DNA of 5,687 nucleotides from Candidatus Kappaea frigidicola. GTDB lineage: Bacteria; Omnitrophota; Gorgyraeia; JAGLLT01. The notes under the pieces were generated by a model, which saw only the letters and a list, made by a program, of their open reading frames with translations, ran no database searches and was not told the DNA's origin. Location: contig JAVCCI010000070.1 in the NCBI GenBank assembly GCA_030765555.1, forward strand, positions 1 to 5,687, read 5' to 3'. Made by a program: the position numbers and the translations under genes. This document shows, one piece after another, positions 1 through 4,656 of this stretch (its first letter is position 1; every line of letters begins with the position of its first letter).

Positions 1-91
1 CAGTCAAACCCGTAGCCACTTCACTAAAATTATTTTTTCTCTTTTGGGCATCCTGAGTAAGCATATGAACTTTTTCATTAGGCTTGGACAT
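1..91 (-). CDS. nfnB: NfnB / glutamate synthase small-subunit-like flavoprotein, N-terminal fragment
   Basis: This is the start of a gene that runs off the left edge; 30 codons are visible. The peptide begins MSKPNEKVHML and continues with TQDAQKRKNNFSEVATGLT. The latter matches the conserved opening of the NfnB/GltD-like family (typically P-x-Q-x-P-x-x-R-x-x-N-F-x-E-V-x-x-G-Y/L-T), which precedes the Cys-rich 4Fe-4S segment. The gene starts 3 bp after the nfnA stop. Its Shine-Dalgarno AAGGAA (101-106) sits inside the last nfnA codons, 9 nt from the ATG, so the two are co-transcribed and probably translationally coupled. In the known NfnAB enzyme this subunit carries the bifurcating FAD, two 4Fe-4S clusters and the NADPH site. 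With only the N-terminus visible, the fragment alone could equally belong to GltD or SudA. The neighbouring nfnA decides for NfnB. The 4Fe-4S and FAD motifs lie outside the window and cannot be checked. Confidence 0.85.
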   Translation of the reverse strand, partial: MSKPNEKVHMLTQDAQKRKNNFSEVATGLT

Positions 92-94
92 CTT

Positions 95-928
95 TTAATT
101 TTCCTTATTTTTACAATGACATTCCATAGATTTATTTTCTTTGCCTTTAAACATCTTAAGCCGCTGCATTAAAAGATCAAAGTTAACCTCATGGGCATCA
201 AAATCAGGCCCATGCACACAAGCAAATTTCTCTTTACCACTAATCATTACACGGCAACCTCCGCACATTCCAGTGCCATCTATCATAATAGGGTTCAAAC
301 TCACTTCTGTTTTAATCTTATGTTCCTTTGTGGTTAAGGCAACGAATTTCATCATAATCACCGGACCCACCGCATAAACATAGTCTATTTTTTCACCTCG
401 GGAAATAACTTCTTTTAGAGCATCGGTAACTAGGCCTTTTTTACCGGCGCTACCATCATCTGTAGTAATTATTAATTCATCAGTCAGAGCTTCTACTTCC
501 TGAGTTAAAATAAGAGCATCTTTATCTCTGGCTCCAATAATAGCGATTACTGCATTGCCTGCTTCCTTTAAAGCCTTTAAAACTGGAAATAGAACAGCTG
601 TTCCCACACCACCACCAATAACTACACAGCGGCCAAAATTTTCAATTAAGGTAGGGTTACCCAATGGGCCGGCAACATCTAATATTTTATCACCTACATT
701 TAATTCAGACAACAAGGTCGTGGTTTTACCTACTACCTGAAAAATAATATCCACTGTTCCTTTATCAGCATCGGAACCCATAATGGTTAGGGGTATTCTT
801 TCTCCCTTATCGTGAACCCTGAGTATTAAAAACTGGCCTGGTTTTCTAACTTCAGCCAATTCCTTATTTTCAAAAGTAAGTTGAACGATGTCTTTTGATA
901 TCTTTTTTTTAGCAACTATTTTATTCAT
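95..928 (-). CDS. nfnA: NfnA: FAD/NAD-binding, [2Fe-2S] subunit of NADH-dependent reduced ferredoxin:NADP+ oxidoreductase
   Basis: This is a 277-residue ferredoxin-NADP reductase-like subunit related to PyrK and SudB. The FAD-binding barrel is residues 1-98, with R44-I-P-L-T48 as the flavin motif. The NAD-binding domain follows, with GGGVGT at 105-110, DDGS at 157-160 and AVGPV at 186-190. The C-terminal iron-sulfur domain reads D217-GTGM-C222-GG-C225 with C237. The first position is Asp where PyrK has Cys, which is the known NfnA pattern of one Asp and three Cys ligands. The NFDLLMQRLKMF segment (249-260) is the usual family ending. It is followed by a short lysine-rich tail with C270-H-C272. 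In characterised enzymes NfnAB couples reduced ferredoxin plus NADH to reduction of two NADP+ by flavin electron bifurcation in the cytoplasm. The start is supported by AGGTGAG (934-940), 5 nt upstream. Automated names such as sulfide dehydrogenase subunit or dihydroorotate dehydrogenase electron-transfer subunit are possible, but no pyrD is present and an nfnB start follows directly. Confidence 0.9.
   Translation of the reverse strand: MNKIVAKKKISKDIVQLTFENKELAEVRKPGQFLILRVHDKGERIPLTIMGSDADKGTVDIIFQVVGKTTTLLSELNVGDKILDVAGPLGNPTLIENFGRCVVIGGGVGTAVLFPVLKALKEAGNAVIAIIGARDKDALILTQEVEALTDELIITTDDGSAGKKGLVTDALKEVISRGEKIDYVYAVGPVIMMKFVALTTKEHKIKTEVSLNPIMIDGTGMCGGCRVMISGKEKFACVHGPDFDAHEVNFDLLMQRLKMFKGKENKSMECHCKNKEN
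101..106 (-). promoter_or_regulatory. Ribosome binding site for nfnB inside the end of nfnA
   Basis: AAGGAA on the minus strand lies 9 nt before the nfnB ATG (89-91) and within the final codons of nfnA. Ribosomes finishing nfnA would stop next to the nfnB start, which favours coupled 1:1 synthesis of the two subunits. Confidence 0.7.
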
Positions 929-933
929 TGAAT

Positions 934-940
934 CTCACCT
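934..940 (-). promoter_or_regulatory. Ribosome binding site for nfnA
   Basis: AGGTGAG on the minus strand lies 5 nt upstream of the ATG at 926-928. It fixes the nfnA start and lies downstream of the intrinsic terminator at 966-993, so expression requires polymerase to read through that hairpin. Confidence 0.7.
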
Positions 941-965
941 TTTCTCAAAAAAATCACCCATTAAT

Positions 966-993
966 AAAAAAGCAGACAGTATTATCTGCCTGC
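966..993 (-). terminator. Intrinsic terminator between purU and nfnA; possible attenuator
   Basis: On the minus strand the stem GCAGGCAG (993-986) pairs with CTGTCTGC (979-972) around the loop ATAATA. All eight positions pair, one of them as a G-U wobble. Six Ts follow directly (971-966). There is no T-tract on the other side, so it works only in the minus direction. It would end the guaA-purU transcript about 115 bp after the purU stop. It also lies downstream of the promoter at 1043-1070, inside the nfn leader, so it can act as a transcription attenuator for nfnAB. Confidence 0.8.
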
Positions 994-1019
994 CTAAGAA
1001 ACTTCCTTGTGCCTTAAGC
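992..1019 (-). promoter_or_regulatory. Candidate upstream hairpin in the nfn leader, overlapping the terminator stem
   Basis: GCTTAAG (1019-1013) can pair with CTTAGGC (998-992) in minus-strand RNA: seven pairs including one U-G, with a 14-nt loop that contains AAGGAAG. Its 3' arm shares bases 992-993 with the base of the terminator stem, so the two structures compete at that point. I recognise no known riboswitch consensus here. The overlap is only two bases, so its ability to act as an antiterminator is inferred, not shown. Confidence 0.35.
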
Positions 1020-1042
1020 AATATTTAGTTGATATATTAAAC

Positions 1043-1070
1043 ATTTTACTTATATCCCAATCTATGTCAA
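1043..1070 (-). promoter_or_regulatory. Sigma70-type promoter for nfnAB
   Basis: The -35 box TTGACA (1070-1065) is a perfect consensus. A 16-bp spacer leads to TAAAAT (1048-1043), which matches the -10 consensus at five of six positions. An A/T-rich run just upstream (about 1071-1085) resembles an UP element. Transcription would start near 1036, giving a leader of about 108 nt that includes the terminator at 966-993. The -35 box lies about 37 bp after the purU stop, so nfnAB can be expressed independently of guaA-purU. Confidence 0.65.
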
Positions 1071-1101
1071 TAAATTTTTAATAACTACTCATTCTCGAAT
1101 A

Positions 1102-1112
1102 AATCCTTAATT
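1102..1112. repeat. 11-bp direct repeat, copy at the purU 3' end
   Basis: AATCCTTAATT on the plus strand is identical to 2085-2095, which lies inside the heptamer array upstream of purU. This copy spans the purU stop codon. The two copies therefore bracket the entire purU coding region. The repeat is short and AT-rich, so chance remains possible. Confidence 0.5.
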
Positions 1113-2000
1113 AAAAACAATAACCCTATTTTTATAAACCATGGTTTTTCTCATTAGGTGATACCAGATAGCCTTGGACAAAACAACCTTTTCTAAATCT
1201 TGTCCTTTTCTGACCATGTCACTGACTCTATCAGCATGACTAACTCTAATAACATCCTGCTCAATTATCGGCCCGGCATCTAAGGCATCGGTCACATAAT
1301 GGCTGGTAGCCCCGATTATCTTAACTCCTCTTTTATAGGCTGAGTGATAAGGCCTGGCTCCGGCAAAGGCCGGTAAAAAAGAATGGTGGATATTTATAAT
1401 TTTATTAGGATATTGTTTTATAAAATCTTTACTTAAGACCTGCATGTAACGGGCAAGGACAAGGAAATCAATATTATAATCCTTGAGTAATTTTAATTCA
1501 GCTTTTTCTTGTGTTTTTCTATTTCGGTTATTTTTATCAAAATAATAAAAATCTATATTGAATTTCTGAGCTATTTCTCTTATCTCCTGATGATTACTTA
1601 TAATAAGGGGAATTTCTACATTATAATCCCCTGATTCCATGCGGGATAAAATATCATACAAACAATGGGAAAATTTAGAGACGAAGATAGCCATTTTAGG
1701 AGAAACATCAGAAAAATATAGCTGCCACTTCATCTTAAATTTTGCCGCTACTTGTTTATTAAAAACATTTCCGATATTATCCCTGGGTATTTTAAATTTG
1801 GAAAGATCCCATTCAATCCTCATGAAAAAGGCTTTTTCCTGAGAATCTACATGTTGTTCCAGAAAAAGTATATTACCATTGTTGGCCGCTAAAAACTTTG
1901 TCACTGCGGCCACTAATCCCTTTTTATCAGGAGAATACATAAGTAAAATGGCTGAATTAACTTTTTTAGATTTCATTTCTTTTTTTCTATTCAAAAACAT
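1107..2000 (-). CDS. purU: Formyltetrahydrofolate deformylase (PurU)
   Basis: This enzyme hydrolyses 10-formyl-tetrahydrofolate to formate and tetrahydrofolate, balancing the one-carbon pool and supplying formate, for example for purine synthesis. The protein is up to 297 residues; the family is usually about 280-290. An N-terminal ACT-type regulatory domain (about 15-98) carries the PDKKGLVAAVTKFL segment. The formyltransferase-fold catalytic domain (about 102-297) carries N203-I-H205-HSFLPAF, GARPYH at 214-219 and LDAGPII at 240-246. N203, H205 and D241 correspond to the Asn-His-Asp triad of glycinamide ribonucleotide transformylase relatives. The start is uncertain: the ATG at 1998-2000 directly follows an in-frame TAG and has no clear Shine-Dalgarno. 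A second ATG at 1974-1976 (residue 9) fits the family length better but has only an A-rich, weak site. It follows guaA with no terminator between, so the two are probably co-transcribed. The motifs identify it clearly. Confidence 0.93.
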   Translation of the reverse strand: MFLNRKKEMKSKKVNSAILLMYSPDKKGLVAAVTKFLAANNGNILFLEQHVDSQEKAFFMRIEWDLSKFKIPRDNIGNVFNKQVAAKFKMKWQLYFSDVSPKMAIFVSKFSHCLYDILSRMESGDYNVEIPLIISNHQEIREIAQKFNIDFYYFDKNNRNRKTQEKAELKLLKDYNIDFLVLARYMQVLSKDFIKQYPNKIINIHHSFLPAFAGARPYHSAYKRGVKIIGATSHYVTDALDAGPIIEQDVIRVSHADRVSDMVRKGQDLEKVVLSKAIWYHLMRKTMVYKNRVIVFN

Positions 2001-2039
2001 CTATGGAATTTCACAATTCTTCTTTGCCCCCGCGCTCTT

Positions 2040-2103
2040 CTTAATCCTTCCTCTTGTCTTTATTTCTGCTTTTACTTAATCCTTAATCCTTAATTCTTAA
2101 TCC
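2040..2103. repeat. Heptanucleotide tandem repeat between guaA and purU
   Basis: On the plus strand the 7-bp unit CTTAATC occurs four times head to tail at 2075-2102. Three copies are exact and the third has T at its last base. A lone fifth copy lies at 2040-2046, separated from the array by 28 bp. On the coding (minus) strand the unit reads GATTAAG. The array begins 7 bp after the guaA stop and lies in the probable guaA-purU mRNA. A perfect short-unit array of this kind can change copy number by slippage. No function is evident. Confidence 0.75.
2085..2095. repeat. 11-bp direct repeat, copy upstream of purU
   Basis: This is the partner of AATCCTTAATT at 1102-1112, in the same orientation and 983 bp away. 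It consists of parts of units 2 and 3 of the heptamer array, so the match could come from the array rather than from a separate event. Confidence 0.5.
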
Positions 2104-2109
2104 AGCCCC

Positions 2110-3669
2110 CTACTCCCACTCGATAGTGCTTGGCGGCTTAGAAGAAATATCATAAACAACCCGGTTAATACCTTTAACTTCATTTATAATCCTATTGGAT
2201 ATCTTCTCAAGCAGACTATATGGCAGATGAGCCCAATTAGCCGTCATGGCGTCTTCACTAACCACTGCCCTTATAGCAATGGCATCTTCATAGGTTCTCT
2301 CATCGCCCATAACACCCACTGACTTCACCGGCAAATATACACAAAATGACTGCCAGAGCTTATTATAAAAGTTGGCTCGCTTTATTTCATCAATTAAAAT
2401 CCAGTCAGCTTCTCTTAAGATATCACATCTCTCTTTAGTAACTGCTCCGACAATTCTCACTGCCAGACCAGGACCCGGGAAAGGTTGCCTGTTAATTATT
2501 TCATCAGCTAGTTTAAGCTCTTTTCCGACTAATCTAACCTCATCTTTAAATAAATCTCTTAGAGGCTCAACTAATTTAAACTTTAATCTCTTGGGCAAAC
2601 CACCTACATTATGATGACTCTTAATAGTTGCTGACGGGCCACCCGTAGGCGAAACAGATTCAATTACATCCGGATAAAGGGTCCCTTGAGCCAGATACTT
2701 TATTTTACCTAACTTACCTGTTTCTCTTTCAAAAACCTTAATAAAGGTTTTACCGATAATTTTTCTTTTCTTCTCCGGATCAGTAACACCTTTTAAAGCC
2801 CCAAGAAAATCATCCTGAGCGTTTACAACTTTTAAATTTAGTTTGTAATGTTTCTTAAATCTTTTCTCAACCTGTTTAGCTTCATCTTTTCGGCCTAGGC
2901 CGTGATCTATAAAAATAGAGATTAAGTTTTTGCCTATGGCCTTGTGCAATAAAAGAGCTAAGACTGAAGAGTCAACTCCGCCTGACATCCCGCAGAGGAC
3001 CTTGTCATTTCCGACATCCTCTTTTATTTTCTTAATCGTTTCTTTTGCAAATGAGCTCATGCTCCAGGTGGCTTTGCATTTAGCAATCCCTTTTATGAAA
3101 TTCTTAATAATAATTTTACCATTGGGGGTATGAACTACTTCCGGATGAAACTGCAGGCCGTATAGCTTATTTGATTCACAGCTCATAGCCGCTACTGGCG
3201 AATTAGAAGTTGTGCCAATCACTTTAAAGCCACGAGGTAATTTCTTAATCCTGTCTCCGTGACTCATCCAGACTATTTGACTTTTATTAATTCCTTTAAA
3301 AAGATCTTTACTGGAGCTAGGCTTAAAGCTGGCCTTGCCATATTCTCTCTTCTTAGCCCCAATAACCTTGCCAGTAAAAACCTTTGTCATTAATTGAGCG
3401 CCATAACAGATACCTAAAACAGGCACACCTAATTCAAATATGCCTTTATCACATCTAGGACTCTTCTTAGCAGTTACACTCGCCGGACCACCAGAAAGAA
3501 CAATAGCTTTGGGTTTCCTTTTAGCTAAATCTTTAGCTTTAATATTAAAGGGCACAATTTCAGAATAGACTTTTAATTCACGCACACGCCTGGCAATTAA
3601 ATGCGTATACTGTGAACCAAAATCCAGGATAGCTACCCAGTTATTCTCAATAGAATCTTTATTCTTCAT
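2110..3669 (-). CDS. guaA: GMP synthase (glutamine-hydrolysing)
   Basis: This enzyme converts XMP, ATP and glutamine to GMP, the last step of guanine nucleotide synthesis, in the cytosol. The 519 residues are close to the usual length of about 510-525. The class I glutamine amidotransferase domain (about 11-195) has the nucleophile C88 in GICYGAQ and H175/E177 in QFHPEV. The ATP-pyrophosphatase domain (about 203-395) has the P-loop S229-GGVDSS, FIDHGLGR at 253-260 and LAQGTLYPDVIES at 326-338. The dimerisation domain (about 396-519) has QPFPGPGLAVR at 395-405 and the standard ending KPPSTIEWE. All key residues are present. The start ATG has a strong Shine-Dalgarno AAGGAG (3675-3680) with a 5-nt spacer. 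It has its own consensus promoter just downstream of yhcC and reads into purU without a terminator. No guaB is in the window. I see no guanine riboswitch: the predicted leader is only about 20 nt. Confidence 0.97.
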   Translation of the reverse strand: MKNKDSIENNWVAILDFGSQYTHLIARRVRELKVYSEIVPFNIKAKDLAKRKPKAIVLSGGPASVTAKKSPRCDKGIFELGVPVLGICYGAQLMTKVFTGKVIGAKKREYGKASFKPSSSKDLFKGINKSQIVWMSHGDRIKKLPRGFKVIGTTSNSPVAAMSCESNKLYGLQFHPEVVHTPNGKIIIKNFIKGIAKCKATWSMSSFAKETIKKIKEDVGNDKVLCGMSGGVDSSVLALLLHKAIGKNLISIFIDHGLGRKDEAKQVEKRFKKHYKLNLKVVNAQDDFLGALKGVTDPEKKRKIIGKTFIKVFERETGKLGKIKYLAQGTLYPDVIESVSPTGGPSATIKSHHNVGGLPKRLKFKLVEPLRDLFKDEVRLVGKELKLADEIINRQPFPGPGLAVRIVGAVTKERCDILREADWILIDEIKRANFYNKLWQSFCVYLPVKSVGVMGDERTYEDAIAIRAVVSEDAMTANWAHLPYSLLEKISNRIINEVKGINRVVYDISSKPPSTIEWE

Positions 3670-3674
3670 CTGCT

Positions 3675-3680
3675 CTCCTT
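3675..3680 (-). promoter_or_regulatory. Ribosome binding site for guaA
   Basis: AAGGAG on the minus strand lies 5 nt before the ATG (3667-3669). It is the strongest Shine-Dalgarno in the window and settles the guaA start. Confidence 0.8.
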
Positions 3681-3697
3681 AAAGCTATATAATAAGG

Positions 3698-3726
3698 ATT
3701 ATAGTATATAAATACTCAAGTGTCAA
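3698..3726 (-). promoter_or_regulatory. Perfect-consensus sigma70 promoter for guaA-purU
   Basis: On the minus strand TTGACA (3726-3721) is followed, after exactly 17 bp, by TATAAT (3703-3698). Both hexamers and the spacing match consensus. The -35 box begins 4 bp after the yhcC stop. The predicted start near 3691 gives a leader of about 20 nt. The -10 box is also the first arm of a perfect inverted repeat, TATAAT-CCTT-ATTATA (3703-3688), covering the predicted start site. This is a possible operator, though it is AT-rich and could be chance. Confidence 0.85.
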
Positions 3727-3729
3727 TTA

Positions 3730-4656
3730 TCACTCTTGATACAAATCTCCCTGAGAAACATCCCTCTTATCCATCTCTTTATCCAGAAGCTGGATAAACC
3801 TGGCTTTTTCTTCAAGCCACTTAGGTTCTACGAGTAGTTCCTTAGGACAATTTGCGCTCAGGCGGGCTATTATAATCTCAGGATTTAAATATCTTAAAAA
3901 CTCAATTAATAAATTAAAGTATTCTCCTAAGGAATAAATTTTAAATTTATCTTTTTTATAGAATTTTTCTAAATTTGTATCTTTTACTATATGCAGGGGG
4001 TGTATTTTTATTGCCTCTGGCTTAAGCCGGGATATTTCTTTAGCAGTTGTGAGCATATCTGTAGTTGTTTCATTAGGCAGGCCTAAAATAACATGAGGAC
4101 AAACTTTAATATTTCTATTTTTTGTTAAATCATATGCTTTAAGGAAATCTTCATAGGTATGATTTCTGTTAATTAGTTTTAGGGTCTTATCGTGAATACT
4201 CTGCAGGCCATATTCCAGCCAGACTTCATATTTTTCACTATACTTTTCGATTAAATCCAAAATTTCATTATCTATACAATCCGGCCTGGTACCAATCATC
4301 AAACCCACAACATTATCAAACTCATTTACAGTGTCATAGATATTCTTAAGTTCTTCAATAGAGGCATAGGTGTTTGTATTGGCCTGAAAATATACTAAAA
4401 ACTTCTTTGCCTTATAACGCAAACCACCTAATCTTATTCCATTAGCTATCTGTTCTTTTAAAGGTACTGGTTTATGCCCAAAGTAGGCATTAAAAGTCCT
4501 GTTATCACAAAAGATACAACCTTCACTTGAAAATTTACCATCTTTATTCGGGCATGAAAAACCAGCATCCACACTTACCTTATAGACACGCTCATTAAAA
4601 CGTTCTTTTAGGTAGTCTGAGAATTTTCTATATCTTGGTTTTTGGGACATGTTCAT
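3730..4656 (-). CDS. yhcC: Radical SAM protein of the YhcC / TIGR01212 family
   Basis: This is a 308-residue radical SAM enzyme. The cluster-binding cysteines are C35, C47 and C50 (C-x11-C-x2-C), the spaced variant typical of this family rather than the usual C-x3-C-x2-C. The surrounding GFSCPNKDG and GCIFCDN sequences match YhcC. Further family signatures are YFQANTNTYA (89-98), GTRPDC (122-127), EYGLQS (148-153), VILGLPNE (189-196) and KIHPLHIVKDTNLE (217-230). The biochemical role of the family is not firmly established to my knowledge, so no reaction is assigned. The gene overlaps the 3' end of mnmG by 29 bp from the first ATG, or by 23 bp if ATG codon 3 (4648-4650) is used. Neither start has a clear Shine-Dalgarno, so translational coupling to mnmG is likely. 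The overlap implies co-transcription and hints at a link to tRNA or RNA metabolism, which is inference only. Confidence 0.88.
   Translation of the reverse strand: MNMSQKPRYRKFSDYLKERFNERVYKVSVDAGFSCPNKDGKFSSEGCIFCDNRTFNAYFGHKPVPLKEQIANGIRLGGLRYKAKKFLVYFQANTNTYASIEELKNIYDTVNEFDNVVGLMIGTRPDCIDNEILDLIEKYSEKYEVWLEYGLQSIHDKTLKLINRNHTYEDFLKAYDLTKNRNIKVCPHVILGLPNETTTDMLTTAKEISRLKPEAIKIHPLHIVKDTNLEKFYKKDKFKIYSLGEYFNLLIEFLRYLNPEIIIARLSANCPKELLVEPKWLEEKARFIQLLDKEMDKRDVSQGDLYQE

Noticed and set aside
95..928. Dihydroorotate dehydrogenase electron-transfer subunit (PyrK).
   Set aside because: Asp217 replaces the first cluster cysteine of PyrK, the ending is NfnA-like, and the next gene starts as NfnB rather than PyrD.
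929..1036. A known riboswitch in the nfn leader (glutamine, preQ1, fluoride, c-di-GMP, THF, SAM).
   Set aside because: The conserved core sequences of these families, as I know them, are absent, and the leader before the terminator is very short.
994..1044. A 16-codon leader peptide frame (MFNISTKYCLRHKEVS) ending in TAG just before the terminator hairpin, suggesting ribosome-mediated attenuation.
   Set aside because: Its ATG overlaps the predicted -10 box, so it would not be in the transcript from that promoter. It has no proper Shine-Dalgarno and no run of regulatory codons.
1020..1050. A Rex-like redox operator around the nfn -10 region, expected for a redox operon.
   Set aside because: The TGTT and CAAC half-sites do not form the TTGTGAA/TTCACAA-type palindrome; the match is no better than AT-rich background.
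1999..2054. A small ORF with an ATT start after AGAGGAAGG, ending at the TAG just before purU.
   Set aside because: It needs a rare ATT start, is only about 14 codons long and has no similarity or other support.
2372..2614. Open frames on the plus strand, the longest about 80 codons, for example 141-377, 555-740 and 2372-2614.
   Set aside because: They lie opposite well-supported conserved genes, have no ribosome binding sites and give no recognisable protein.
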